Positions 42,254 through 51,965 of a stretch of DNA of 64,000 nt are shown piece after piece (positions within the stretch are counted from its first letter, which is position 1; the number at the start of each line of letters is the position of its first letter). The stretch spans positions 1 through 64,000 of the forward strand of contig NZ_JAXIVU010000014.1 in assembly GCF_034259425.1 (NCBI RefSeq), read 5' to 3'. The notes beneath the pieces are model-generated. The model did not search any database. It was not told where the DNA came from and saw only the letters and a program-made list of their open reading frames with translations. The translations under genes were made by a program, and so were the position numbers. Source of the DNA: Denitrificimonas halotolerans (GTDB lineage Bacteria; Pseudomonadota; Gammaproteobacteria; Pseudomonadales; Pseudomonadaceae).

Positions 42254-42895
42254 ATGCCTGAATTACAAGAGCTGTTTGATAACAATGTGCGTTGGTCAGA
42301 GTCAATTAAAAAGGATGATCCAACCTTTTTTGAAAAATTGGCTAAACAGCAAGAACCAGAATATCTATGGATTGGTTGTTCAGATGCACGGGTTCCTGCT
42401 AATGAAATTGTAGGTATGTTACCTGGTGATTTATTTGTACACCGTAATGTAGGTAATGTGGTTTTACACACTGATTTGAACTGCTTGTCAGTCATTCAAT
42501 ATGCAGTGGATATACTCAAGGTTAAGCATATCTTAGTTACCGGCCACTATGGTTGTGGAGGTGTCCGTGCGGCTATGCAAGACAAGCAAGTGGGATTGAC
42601 TGACGGTTGGATTCGCACTATTCGTGATTTGTACTACACCCACCGTGAAGAGCTGATGGAGTTACCCACAGAGGAGGAGCGTGTTGATCGCTTATGTGAG
42701 CTCAATGCCATTGCTCAGGTGGCTAACGTTAGTCATACCTCGATTGTGCAGAATGCTTGGCATCGGGGTCAAAAGCTATCGATTTACGGTTGTGTGTATG
42801 GCATTAAAGATGGTTTATGGAAAAATCTAGATGTGACGATCAAAGGTATTGATCAAGTGCCAGAACAGTATCGCTTGCGCCCTTTAGGGCAGTAA
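42254..42895 (+). CDS. can: Beta-class carbonic anhydrase
   Basis: A 213-aa zinc enzyme interconverting CO2 and bicarbonate in the cytoplasm. Zinc ligands: C42, H98 and C101 (GCSDARVP, GHYGCGG), with the D44-R46 dyad. Length as in E. coli Can. It stands between rimI and a strong terminator. Confidence 0.96.
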   Translation: MPELQELFDNNVRWSESIKKDDPTFFEKLAKQQEPEYLWIGCSDARVPANEIVGMLPGDLFVHRNVGNVVLHTDLNCLSVIQYAVDILKVKHILVTGHYGCGGVRAAMQDKQVGLTDGWIRTIRDLYYTHREELMELPTEEERVDRLCELNAIAQVANVSHTSIVQNAWHRGQKLSIYGCVYGIKDGLWKNLDVTIKGIDQVPEQYRLRPLGQ

Positions 42896-42906
42896 TGCGG
42901 TTCAAT

Positions 42907-42936
42907 AAAAAACGCCATCATTTGATGGCGTTTTTT
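42907..42936. terminator. Rho-independent terminator between can and pdxA
   Basis: AAAAAACGCCATCA pairs with TGATGGCGTTTTTT over 14 bp with a very short loop. A- and T-runs flank both sides, so it works in both directions for the convergent genes. Confidence 0.9.
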
Positions 42937-42956
42937 ATGAGCTAAGGTTTTATAAC

Positions 42957-43946
42957 TTAAGCAAATTTGCTTGCCGCCATTTGATAGGCTGTTTCTAAGG
43001 CAATATGCAAACTACCCGTATCAATTTCACCCGTTCCGGCAAGGTCGAGTGCAGTACCGTGATCCACTGAAGTGCGGATGATTTGCATACCTAAGGTGAT
43101 ATTCACCGCCGCACCAAAACCGCGGTGTTTTAGTACTGGCAACCCTTGGTCATGATACATGGCTAAGACCGCATCACACTGTTTAAGGTTATGTGGGGTA
43201 AACAGCGTATCAGCAGGGAGCGGACCCACTAAATCCATACCCTCACCACGCAAGCGGTCCAGAACCGGCAAGATAATATCCAGTTCTTCACGGCCTAAGT
43301 GACCGTCTTCCCCAGCATGCGGGTTCAGCCCGCAGACTAAGATTCTTGGTTTTTTAATGGAGAACTTGTGTTGCAATTCAGTATTTAAAATGCGTGTAAT
43401 GGTTTCTACGCGCTCACTGGTGATAGCATCGGCAACATCACGTAGCGGTAAGTGCGTAGTTACCAGGGCAACACGCAAGCCGTGAGTAGCAAGCATCATT
43501 ACAACTTCAGGAGACTGAGTTAGCTCTTGCAAAAACTCAGTATGGCCAGAGAAAGGCACGCCCGCATCATTGATCACACCTTTGTGCACAGGTGCAGTGA
43601 TCATCGCACTGAATAGACCGTCTAGGCAGCCTTGACCGGCGCGAGTGAGTGTTTCTAAGACATACTGGGCATTTGCCTGGTTCAGTTGACCGGCAACAGC
43701 GGGCTCGTACAGGGGGGTGTCCCACACATATAAGCTGTTAGCTGGCGCTGGGGTATCGGGTAAGGCATCGGGTTGCACTTCGATCAGCTGAATCGGTAAC
43801 TCAAGTTGCGCTGCACGCTCGCTGAGTAACTGGCGGTTGCCAATGGTGATGACAGGGTAGGGTTGTACTTCCTGCGCCAACATAAGACACAAGTCAGGAC
43901 CAATACCAGCAGGCTCACCGGGTGTTAAAGCAAAGCGCAAAGTCAT
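42957..43946 (-). CDS. pdxA: 4-hydroxythreonine-4-phosphate dehydrogenase
   Basis: A 329-aa NAD-dependent enzyme of pyridoxal phosphate synthesis. It starts TLRFALTPGEPAGIGPDLCL and has the metal and substrate segments FSGHTEFLQELT, CGLNPHAGEDGHLG and MYHDQGLPVLK. Its start overlaps the surA stop by 4 bp, the usual lptD-surA-pdxA order. Confidence 0.97.
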   Translation of the reverse strand: MTLRFALTPGEPAGIGPDLCLMLAQEVQPYPVITIGNRQLLSERAAQLELPIQLIEVQPDALPDTPAPANSLYVWDTPLYEPAVAGQLNQANAQYVLETLTRAGQGCLDGLFSAMITAPVHKGVINDAGVPFSGHTEFLQELTQSPEVVMMLATHGLRVALVTTHLPLRDVADAITSERVETITRILNTELQHKFSIKKPRILVCGLNPHAGEDGHLGREELDIILPVLDRLRGEGMDLVGPLPADTLFTPHNLKQCDAVLAMYHDQGLPVLKHRGFGAAVNITLGMQIIRTSVDHGTALDLAGTGEIDTGSLHIALETAYQMAASKFA

Positions 43947-45229
43947 AAAGTTTTAATCTCCACATAGGCTTCGTCACGAATTTGGCGTAACCATGTTTGT
44001 AGTTCTTCATCGTATTTACGGTTGCGCAGCAGGTTGGCTGCTTGTTGCTTGCGCACCTGTTGGCTGGTATCGGTGCTGCGGCGGTCTAAGACTTCTAGAA
44101 CATGCCAACCAAATTGACTTTCAAAGGGTTTGGATAATTGACCAATATCAGTACGTTCCATTTCTGCACGGAACGCAGGAGCAAGAGCGTTAGGGTCAAC
44201 CCAGTTTAGAGCGCCACCATTGAGGGCTGAGCCGGGATCATCGGAAAACTGTTTTGCCAATTGGGCAAAGTTTTCACCATTACGTAGGCGCTCATAGATG
44301 CGTGTAGCCAGTTGGCGAGTTGCCTCAGGACTGCGGATTTCGCTTGGCTGCAGTAAGATGTGGCGCACATTGACTTCATCTCGATACACGACACTATCAC
44401 CGCGGCGATCCAACAGTTTCAACATAATGATACCGCCCGGTGTACGTGTGGGGGGTGTGACTTGGCCCACGCTCATGTCGGTGAGCATGCGATCAAAAGG
44501 AGGAGGCAGTTGCGCCGCTTGACGCCAACCCATTTCGCCACCGTCTAAGGCATTTTCACTGGCAGAATAAGTGACTGCCATTTGTGAGAAGTCAGCACCA
44601 CGTTCCAATTGTTCAACAATAGAAGCAACGGTCTGCTCTGCTGCAGCCAACTCAGCACGTGTTGCACCGTCGGATAATGGGATCAAGATGTTTGCCAACT
44701 TGAACTCTTCTGCGAGGTGCATTTTTCCTAAGTCAGATGCTAAGAAGTTTTGGATTTCTTGCTCACTGATTTGAATACGCTCACCAACACGGTACTGACG
44801 TACTCGATTGATAATCATTTCTTGGCGGATTTGTTCTTTAGCTGCGGCTAACGTTAAACCATCAGCAGCGAGTGCCTGTTCAAATTCTCGCTGGGTCAGG
44901 CCGTTGCTTTTAGCGATTTCAGTCATCGCTTCTGCCAGTTCTTCATCGCTGACACGAATGCCGGAGCGTTCAGCAATTTGTAGCTGAATTGCATCAAGAA
45001 TCAGACGTTCCATCACCTGCTGACGTAGAACATCTTCAGGTGGAGGTTCAATATCGCGCTGGCGAATGCTGTTTTGCACTTCATTGAGGCGTGTTTGATA
45101 TTGGCTGTACATGACAATATCGTTATCTACGATAGCTGCCACACGGTCGAGCGGTTGCTCGGCTGCACTTAAGCTGCCCGCCAGCAAACTGCTGGCGAGG
45201 AGTAAGGCTGAGAGAGGTTTAATAAGCAT
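43943..45229 (-). CDS. surA: Periplasmic chaperone/peptidyl-prolyl isomerase SurA
   Basis: About 428 aa. A signal peptide (MLIKPLSALLLASSLLAGSLSA) is followed by the N-terminal chaperone domain and two parvulin domains (around FKLANILIPLSDG and VNVRHILLQPSEI). It escorts outer-membrane proteins, including LptD encoded just upstream. I prefer ATG 45229, which gives a proper signal peptide and an 11-bp overlap with lptD; longer starts up to 45268 are possible. Confidence 0.95.
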   Translation of the reverse strand: MLIKPLSALLLASSLLAGSLSAAEQPLDRVAAIVDNDIVMYSQYQTRLNEVQNSIRQRDIEPPPEDVLRQQVMERLILDAIQLQIAERSGIRVSDEELAEAMTEIAKSNGLTQREFEQALAADGLTLAAAKEQIRQEMIINRVRQYRVGERIQISEQEIQNFLASDLGKMHLAEEFKLANILIPLSDGATRAELAAAEQTVASIVEQLERGADFSQMAVTYSASENALDGGEMGWRQAAQLPPPFDRMLTDMSVGQVTPPTRTPGGIIMLKLLDRRGDSVVYRDEVNVRHILLQPSEIRSPEATRQLATRIYERLRNGENFAQLAKQFSDDPGSALNGGALNWVDPNALAPAFRAEMERTDIGQLSKPFESQFGWHVLEVLDRRSTDTSQQVRKQQAANLLRNRKYDEELQTWLRQIRDEAYVEIKTL

Positions 45230-48044
45230 TGTCTTCACGTTTACGGTAGCCATGGATGCCTTCATCAAGGAATGTCTCTACTTTGTTACCGGTTACACCA
45301 CCTAAACCTTTCAGGACGATCTGCAAGAATACGCCGTGATCACCTTTGCGGTTGTCTTGTGGTCTCATGTTGCGCTCATCATAGTCAACCCAGTAACGGT
45401 TGATGAGGCGTAGTTTCCAGCAGCAGCTGTCGTACTCAAAACCACCAAAAGCTTCAAGTGTGCTGTTGCGGTTGTAGTCATACTGCCAGCGACCAATGAG
45501 GTTCCAGTGGTTAACAACTGGCCACATGAATGAGGCGTCGGTTTGCTCGATTTTATAGAAATCTTTGTAGACTTTCTTAGTGACTGTGTCAATGTAGTCG
45601 GCACTACCGGTTTCCCAACGTCCAGTGTCATAGTTGTAATGCGTACTGTCGTTACGGTAGCGGTATCCGAAGTTAACAATTTTGTTCAAATTGTCCACTG
45701 GTTGGTAGTGGAATATGGCACTACCAGAACGTGTACGGTGTGTGTCTGGATCCCACATCAGATCTGCATTAATGCTCCAGTCACGGTTAAAGCGATACAT
45801 GTAGTCCAATGCGTAGGGTGAACGGTTGGCCGTATTGGCCGCAACGTTTTTGTAGTCTTTGCCTGACAATAGTACTTTTCGGTCTGCCAAGTAGTAGGCT
45901 TGCCCCACACTGATACGCTGGCGTTCCATACCGTTGTCTTCAATCCAGCGGTTGGTGAGACCTAAAGAGATCTGATTAGTGTCACCAATGCGGTCATGGC
46001 CACTGAAGCGGTTATCGCGGAATAAGCTGGCATAACTGAATTGGATTTCACTCGTATCAAACAGCGGTAGGTCAGACTGATCTTCGTACGGTACATAGAG
46101 GTAATACAAACGCGGCTCTAAGGTTTGACGATAGTTTTTACCAAACAGCTGGGTATTGCGATCAAAATACAGACCACTATCAATGCTATAGATGCCTAAA
46201 CTGCGGTCAGGATTTGAGCTGAATTTTTTATTTGCAAAATCTTGTTTGCCTTGACTATCCAAACTGAGGTCATAACGGGTATAAGCGTACTTAATGCTAG
46301 GTTTGAGGAAACCCCAACTCCAATTCATCGGCAAACTGAGCTCTGGCTCAATGTGCAAACGGTCACCGTTAGCACGGTCTAAGCCTTGCAGGCGAGCATC
46401 GTTCCAAAACGAATAAACACCATCTTTATCACTGTAGTTACCTTGTTTAAGTGGCAGATTATTTATTGTTGTTTCGCCTTTTTTCCTCAATGAGCGGTCA
46501 AAGCGTGTCCACTCAGTTTTATACGACATGCGCAAACCAGCGGGTTGGTAAGGTAAAGCACCAATCAGACTGAATTCGGGCAAGCGGTCGTAAGGAGTGA
46601 TGTCGGTGATATTGGCCATTTCATAAGCGTGCACTCCAAGCCGAGCGCTGTAGCTATTACCACGCCAAGTGAGGCTAGCTTTTTGATCTAAGGTTTCATT
46701 GGAGCCTTGCGCGATATTGCTATCGAGGTCTTGGAAGTAGTAGGGGTCACTGATGTCGGTGTAATCAATTTGACCAAGCAGGCGAGAGTTAAAGCCATAC
46801 TCATGCTGCAAAGTATACATCCAGCGGTCTTTTTCATATTCCGACTGCAGCTTACGTTCGTCTTCACTGTCGCTTAGCCAAGCACCACCGACAAAGGTTT
46901 CGCTTTTCTTGCCTAAATAGCGGAATTCACCTTCGGTAAGCAAACCACGCTTGCTCATGTAGTTGGGGTACAAGGTGGCATCAAAGTTAGGTGCTAAGTT
47001 GAAGTAGTAGGGTGTTGTTAAATTCACCCCTTTCTTGCGACTGTAACTTACGCTTGGCGGTAAAAAACCGGACACGCGACGGTCATCAATCGGGAAGTGG
47101 ATATAAGGGGTGTAGAATACTGGAATGTCTTTGACACGCAGAGTGACATTGGTTGCACTACCAAAACCAGTGTTCGGATTGAGCGTGACGTTATTGCCTT
47201 TAAGGTGCCATGCATTGCTGCCGGGTTCACAGCTGGTATAAGTGCCGTCTTTGAGACGGATAATGGCATCTTCATTACGCTTTACATAGAGCGCACTACC
47301 GCGGACTTGACCGCTGTGCATGATGTACTCAGCGTTTTCGACTTGCGCTTCACCACTGTCGAGTACTAGCTCAGCCCGATCCCCGACCATCAGAGCATTA
47401 CGATCACGGATGCGGACGTTTCCTTTCAGCTCACCAACATTATCTTGTTGGTGCAGGCTGGCTTCGTCGGCTTCGATTTGTAAACTGGCTTGGCGCATAA
47501 TGACATCGCCGGCAATGGTGGCCGTTTCTGTCAGTTGTTCGTAGCGCGAAGCTCCAGCGTTAATGTATAAAGGCGCATCTTTAAATGCTGTATCGTCGTC
47601 CATACCAGGACGTAATGGCTCAACATAGCGGCCACTGCAGTAGGGGCCAATCTCCGCTAACTGCTGTTCGCTTAATTGCTCGCGTGGAACCCAGTCTAAG
47701 TGACTGTAGTCTGAGCTGCGCTGTGCTAAAGCTTTACCTTTGTTTTGGGCCACTGAAGCGGTAGCTGTTTGTTGTGCTGTTGACTTCTTTATAGGCGCTT
47801 TGACAGTGCGCTGAGTTTGTTCAGCTGCCGAGCTGTGAGTCGCCACTTTTGAACTTGGCGTTTCTGGGCGTGGTGGCCGTTGGGTTTGAGTCTCTTTAGG
47901 GACACAAGACCAACCGCCGGCAGGGCCTGCTTTACAGTCAAATTGCTGTGCAGCCGCACTACCACTGAGCAAAGGCTGTAAGATAATAAAGGCCCCAGTT
48001 GCTAGTACGGGGAAATTTTTACGATAAATATATTTAACTGCCAT
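45219..48044 (-). CDS. lptD: LPS-assembly outer membrane protein LptD
   Basis: A 941-aa protein that, with LptE, inserts LPS into the outer leaflet. The signal peptide covers about the first 32 residues, followed by a Lys/Thr/Gln-rich linker, the OstA/jellyroll domain (ADEASLHQQDNVGELKGNVRIRD) and a large beta barrel. Cysteines that could form the essential disulfides occur at DCKAGPAGGWSC and FEYDSCCWKL. First gene of the lptD-surA-pdxA run; divergent from amgK. Confidence 0.96.
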   Translation of the reverse strand: MAVKYIYRKNFPVLATGAFIILQPLLSGSAAAQQFDCKAGPAGGWSCVPKETQTQRPPRPETPSSKVATHSSAAEQTQRTVKAPIKKSTAQQTATASVAQNKGKALAQRSSDYSHLDWVPREQLSEQQLAEIGPYCSGRYVEPLRPGMDDDTAFKDAPLYINAGASRYEQLTETATIAGDVIMRQASLQIEADEASLHQQDNVGELKGNVRIRDRNALMVGDRAELVLDSGEAQVENAEYIMHSGQVRGSALYVKRNEDAIIRLKDGTYTSCEPGSNAWHLKGNNVTLNPNTGFGSATNVTLRVKDIPVFYTPYIHFPIDDRRVSGFLPPSVSYSRKKGVNLTTPYYFNLAPNFDATLYPNYMSKRGLLTEGEFRYLGKKSETFVGGAWLSDSEDERKLQSEYEKDRWMYTLQHEYGFNSRLLGQIDYTDISDPYYFQDLDSNIAQGSNETLDQKASLTWRGNSYSARLGVHAYEMANITDITPYDRLPEFSLIGALPYQPAGLRMSYKTEWTRFDRSLRKKGETTINNLPLKQGNYSDKDGVYSFWNDARLQGLDRANGDRLHIEPELSLPMNWSWGFLKPSIKYAYTRYDLSLDSQGKQDFANKKFSSNPDRSLGIYSIDSGLYFDRNTQLFGKNYRQTLEPRLYYLYVPYEDQSDLPLFDTSEIQFSYASLFRDNRFSGHDRIGDTNQISLGLTNRWIEDNGMERQRISVGQAYYLADRKVLLSGKDYKNVAANTANRSPYALDYMYRFNRDWSINADLMWDPDTHRTRSGSAIFHYQPVDNLNKIVNFGYRYRNDSTHYNYDTGRWETGSADYIDTVTKKVYKDFYKIEQTDASFMWPVVNHWNLIGRWQYDYNRNSTLEAFGGFEYDSCCWKLRLINRYWVDYDERNMRPQDNRKGDHGVFLQIVLKGLGGVTGNKVETFLDEGIHGYRKREDNAY

Positions 48045-48167
48045 AGTGTGTCCGTGCTTCCCGCATGCGCTTGGTGGAAATAACCAGCATGCCTCTCGAA
48101 GGGCTGGAAAAGATCAGCGATAATAAAGCATGCCCTACAGAACGGCCAGCACCGTTGGAGAATTACT

Positions 48168-49199
48168 ATGCCGATCCAAAATATAAATGTAGACGATAGC
48201 CGTTTACAAGAGTTAACGCACTGGTTTAGTGAGCAGTTACCAAAAATTGCTCAGCAAGCAGGGCTAGTAGAGACTACCGTAAATCACCTGCAGCCTTCTA
48301 GTAGTGATGCAAGTTTTCGCCGTTACTTTCGTTGGAGTGACCAGAAGAAGGGCTTAGTCTTGATGGATGCACCGCCCCCTAATGAAGATTGTCGCCCCTT
48401 TGTAAAGGTCGCTAAGCTGCTTGAACAGGCGGGTTTAAACGTGCCTAAAGTTTGGGCGCAAGATCTAGAGCGTGGTTTTTTAGCATTGTCGGATTTGGGG
48501 CAATACACATGGTTAGAGATCCTCAGTGAGGAAAATGCTGATGAGCTCTTTAGTCTAGCCATTGATGCTTTAATCAGTTTGCAAAAAATACCTGCTGAGA
48601 CAGCCCAGTTGCCGGCATATGACGAGGCCTTATTACGCCGAGAGTTGGCGTTGTTTCCTGAGTGGTATGTTAAGCATGAGTTGCAGTTGGAGATGACTGA
48701 GCAACAGCAATACTTATGGGCGCAAGCATGTGATGTGTTGGTTGAGAATGCGTTGCGACAATCGCAGGTTTTTGTACACCGTGATTACATGCCGCGTAAT
48801 TTAATGCTCAGCGAACCGAATCCGGGTATTTTAGATTTTCAGGATGCGGTGCATGGTCCGATCAGTTATGACGTGATCAGCTTATTTAAAGATGCATTTA
48901 TGAGCTGGCCGGAAGAGCGTGTGCAGCGTTGGCTCAAGCAGTACTGGGATAAAGCCCGTGCTCACGGACTTGCTGTGCCTGACACCTTAGATGAGTTTTT
49001 ATATGATTGTGACCTGATGGGGGCGCAGCGTCACTTAAAGGTCATTGGGATTTTTGCGCGTATTAATTATCGCGATGGTAAACCCCGTTACTTGGCTGAT
49101 ACCCCACGTTTTTTTAACTATTTACAACAGGTCATTGAGCGTCAATCTGCACTGGCGCCTTTAGCACAGCTACTTGCCAGCTTTTCAGGAGAGGAATAA
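48168..49199 (+). CDS. amgK: N-acetylmuramate/N-acetylglucosamine kinase AmgK
   Basis: A 343-aa kinase of the aminoglycoside phosphotransferase fold. HRDYMPRNLML is the catalytic loop and ILDFQDAVHGPISYD the metal-binding part. In pseudomonads it phosphorylates the anomeric carbon of MurNAc in the cell-wall recycling bypass that avoids MurA and so lowers fosfomycin sensitivity. It pairs with murU 3 bp downstream; anmK lies at the window's right edge. Confidence 0.92.
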   Translation: MPIQNINVDDSRLQELTHWFSEQLPKIAQQAGLVETTVNHLQPSSSDASFRRYFRWSDQKKGLVLMDAPPPNEDCRPFVKVAKLLEQAGLNVPKVWAQDLERGFLALSDLGQYTWLEILSEENADELFSLAIDALISLQKIPAETAQLPAYDEALLRRELALFPEWYVKHELQLEMTEQQQYLWAQACDVLVENALRQSQVFVHRDYMPRNLMLSEPNPGILDFQDAVHGPISYDVISLFKDAFMSWPEERVQRWLKQYWDKARAHGLAVPDTLDEFLYDCDLMGAQRHLKVIGIFARINYRDGKPRYLADTPRFFNYLQQVIERQSALAPLAQLLASFSGEE

Positions 49200-49202
49200 A
49201 GA

Positions 49203-49868
49203 ATGCGAGCCATAATTTTAGCGGCTGGTAAAGGTGAGCGTATGCGTCCTTTAACCGCACATACGCCTAAACCATTAATTCCAATTGCCGGCGTGCCTTT
49301 GATTGAATATCACTTGTCTGCTTTAGCTCAGGCAGGTTTTAGTGAAGTGGTGATTAATCACGCTTGGTTAGGTGAAAAAATTGAAGCACACTTAGGTGAT
49401 GGGGCGCAATTTGGCTTGCATATTCAGTACTCTCGTGAAGCGCAGCCTTTAGAGACAGGTGGTGGTATTTTTCGAGCGTTAAATCTTTTGGGTGATGCAC
49501 CCTTTGCAGTGATTAATGGTGATATTTGGACGGATTATGATTTTGCAGATTTGCGCAAACCCTTATCGGGCTTAGCTCACTTAGTCTTAAGGGATAACCC
49601 TGAGCATAACCTTGAGGGGGATTTTGCCTTAGCCGGTGAGCGCGTGTTGCTACCCTGTGAGGATTCTTCTTTAACCTATACCGGCATTGCTGTGTTGCAT
49701 CCGAAACTGTTTGAAGATTGTGCTGGCGGTACGTTTCGCTTGGCACCTTTATTACGTACGGCAGTTCAGCAGCATGCGGTCACGGGTGAAAAATTTACAG
49801 GGCGGTGGGTGGATGTGGGCACTCCTGAACGCTTAGCTGAGGTTGAGGCATTACTCGCGCGTTTATGA
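49203..49868 (+). CDS. murU: N-acetylmuramate alpha-1-phosphate uridylyltransferase MurU
   Basis: A 221-aa nucleotidyltransferase making UDP-MurNAc. The signature AAGKGERMRPLTAHTPKPLIP and VINGDIWTDYDF are visible. Together with AmgK it completes the recycling shortcut. It overlaps the DnaJ-domain gene by 4 bp. Confidence 0.93.
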   Translation: MRAIILAAGKGERMRPLTAHTPKPLIPIAGVPLIEYHLSALAQAGFSEVVINHAWLGEKIEAHLGDGAQFGLHIQYSREAQPLETGGGIFRALNLLGDAPFAVINGDIWTDYDFADLRKPLSGLAHLVLRDNPEHNLEGDFALAGERVLLPCEDSSLTYTGIAVLHPKLFEDCAGGTFRLAPLLRTAVQQHAVTGEKFTGRWVDVGTPERLAEVEALLARL

Positions 49869-50659
49869 GGATTTTTGTAACGCTGTTAGCGAGTTTGTTT
49901 GGTTTTTTGGTAGCACATATTCCCGGTGCGCTATTAGGTTTGTTAGTTGGTAGTATCATTGATCACCGATTGTCTTTGAAGAGTTGGCAGGACCTGCGTG
50001 ATCGTTTACCAGTCTTTGCCCAACCTCACATTAGCGCTCAACAGGTGTTATTTATGCTGCTTGGGCACTTAGCGAAAAGCACGGGACGGGTCACTGCTGA
50101 ACACATTCAAGCTGCACGTTTTGAAATGCAGCGATTATTGTTGACCGATGCTGCGCAAAAGGTTGCTATTGCGGCCTTTGCGCGCGGTAAGGCATGCCGC
50201 TTACATGAATTGCGTGGCAGCTTAAAGTTGCACTATAGCACTGCAGAGCAGACGGAAAAGCTGTTAATGGCCGGCTGGCGTATGGCCTTAGCCGAGGGAA
50301 TGCCAACAGCGAAGCAAAGACGCATTTTACATCAGTGTGCGCAATGGCTAGCTTGTCCAGAGGATAGATTTTGCCGAATTGAAGCGCAGGCGTTACGTGG
50401 GCGTTTACGCCCGCTCAGGCAGCGCGATGAGCTGCAAGCAGCCTTGGAGTTGCTTGGGGTGAGTCGGGCGGATACTTGGCCGCAAGTTAAAAAAGCCTAT
50501 CGACGACAGATCAGTGCGTTTCACCCAGACAAGTTAATGGGTGCAGGAGCTACTTTAGCGCAGTTAGATGCGGCCACAGAGAAAACTCGAGCGCTGCACC
50601 AAGCGTATGAGGTTGCGCGTAAGCATTGGGCAAAGTCCAGCGTGAGCAATCATATCTAG
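49865..50659 (+). CDS. DjlA-like co-chaperone (TerB and J domains)
   Basis: A 264-aa protein with one N-terminal membrane helix (VTLLASLFGFLVAHIPGALLGLLVG), a TerB-like helical domain (about 50-150), and a C-terminal J domain carrying the HPD tripeptide in ISAFHPDKLMG. DjlA proteins stimulate DnaK at the inner membrane. The order amgK-murU-djlA-like is the usual one in pseudomonads. Confidence 0.88.
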   Translation: MRIFVTLLASLFGFLVAHIPGALLGLLVGSIIDHRLSLKSWQDLRDRLPVFAQPHISAQQVLFMLLGHLAKSTGRVTAEHIQAARFEMQRLLLTDAAQKVAIAAFARGKACRLHELRGSLKLHYSTAEQTEKLLMAGWRMALAEGMPTAKQRRILHQCAQWLACPEDRFCRIEAQALRGRLRPLRQRDELQAALELLGVSRADTWPQVKKAYRRQISAFHPDKLMGAGATLAQLDAATEKTRALHQAYEVARKHWAKSSVSNHI

Positions 50660-50666
50660 AGCAGTA

Positions 50667-51194
50667 TTAAGGCAATGTAGTTTCGCTGCTCAGTTCAAGT
50701 AGATAGTTGCGGAAAATCTGTGCTAAGACTTGGTTGGCCAATTCGAGTTCATTGCGTTGCATTTGTGCAGCAACACGGTCTGCTTGATCAAGGGCTTCAT
50801 CGGAGCCATTAATGGCGGACATTTTAAAGACAATATAGGCTTGTATACTGTTAGAAGGCACACCTTCACCGCGATAAAAGATTGTACCTAAACGCAGTTG
50901 CGCGTCAGCATGTCCTTGAACGGAGGCTTGTTCAAACCATTTCAGTGCTTGCTGATAGTCACGGGGAGTATATTGACCTTGATACCAATATTCACCTAAA
51001 ACAAATTGAGCATCAGCATAACCTAGCTGAGCTCGCATCAAACATTCTTCAAGAGCAATTTTAGGTTCGCTAGCGATGCGCTCTAAGGTGCACTGTGGTG
51101 CCACTGGAATAAGCAATGGATGATCGTCAGCATAAGACGCAATAGACGATATGCATAAGCTGATGAGCAGCATAAAGCGGCTAAAACGAAACAT
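50667..51194 (-). CDS. Exported Sel1-repeat protein
   Basis: A 175-aa protein with a signal peptide (cleavage after SIASYA) and Sel1/TPR-like repeats: AQLGYADAQFVLGEYWYQG and ASVQGHADAQLRLGTIFYRGEG. Such repeats mediate protein contacts; partner unknown. It is convergent with the DjlA-like gene, with 7 bp between stops. Confidence 0.85.
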   Translation of the reverse strand: MFRFSRFMLLISLCISSIASYADDHPLLIPVAPQCTLERIASEPKIALEECLMRAQLGYADAQFVLGEYWYQGQYTPRDYQQALKWFEQASVQGHADAQLRLGTIFYRGEGVPSNSIQAYIVFKMSAINGSDEALDQADRVAAQMQRNELELANQVLAQIFRNYLLELSSETTLP

Positions 51195-51365
51195 TATATT
51201 TATCGAGCTCCTTGTATATAAGGAAAGTGACTGTGGCAGTTGCCGGCGCGGTCTATATTATGCGGTATATCCTTGGCTAAAGACCACCGCTGTGAACAGC
51301 CTACAGCATAGCCTGTTAGAACAGGTTAGACTGAGTGACTTTGTTACCTTATAGAGAATATATTT

Positions 51366-51920
51366 ATGGCTCTGCAAGCCACGCCTTATAAAGTTGAACT
51401 CAGTCTGACCGATATGGACCGTAATGTGTATGACAGCCTGCGTTTCAGTATGGCTCGTCATCCTTCTGAAACGGCTGAACGTTTACTGGCCCGTCTTTTA
51501 GCACGGGCTGTGTGGCATGCTGAACATATAGAGTTTGGCCGTGGTTTATCCAATGTCGATGAGCCTGCCGTATGGGAAAAAAGTTTAGATGGCCGCATTT
51601 TGCACTGGATTGAAGTAGGGCAGCCGACCGCTGAGCGTATGACCTGGTGTTCGCGTCGTGGCGAGCGTTTAAGTGTTTTGGCGTATGGCAGTTTACGCAC
51701 CTGGATCAGTAAAGAGCTTGGAGCGGTGCGCTCTCTAAAGAATTTGCATGTTTTAGCCATCAGCCAAGCATCACTTAATCATTTGGCTGAAGATTTGCCG
51801 CGCACCATCAATTGGAGTGTGATGATCAGTGATGGTGATGTATTTATTACGGATGAGCGTGGACAGCACAGTATTGAACTGGAGTGGTTGCAGGGTGAGC
51901 GTGGCGCTGTCGGTGTGTAA
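51366..51920 (+). CDS. YaeQ family protein
   Basis: A 184-aa protein of the YaeQ family, a PD-(D/E)xK-like fold without a settled function. It opens MALQATPYKVELSLTDMDRNVYDSL and has the conserved WCSRRGERLSVLAYG and QDGDVFIT-like segments. Complete; 45 bp before recJ. Confidence 0.92.
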   Translation: MALQATPYKVELSLTDMDRNVYDSLRFSMARHPSETAERLLARLLARAVWHAEHIEFGRGLSNVDEPAVWEKSLDGRILHWIEVGQPTAERMTWCSRRGERLSVLAYGSLRTWISKELGAVRSLKNLHVLAISQASLNHLAEDLPRTINWSVMISDGDVFITDERGQHSIELEWLQGERGAVGV

Positions 51921-51965
51921 TTGTCCGGTTAAACATTGAGAATATTCAAGAGTTAAGTACTTGCT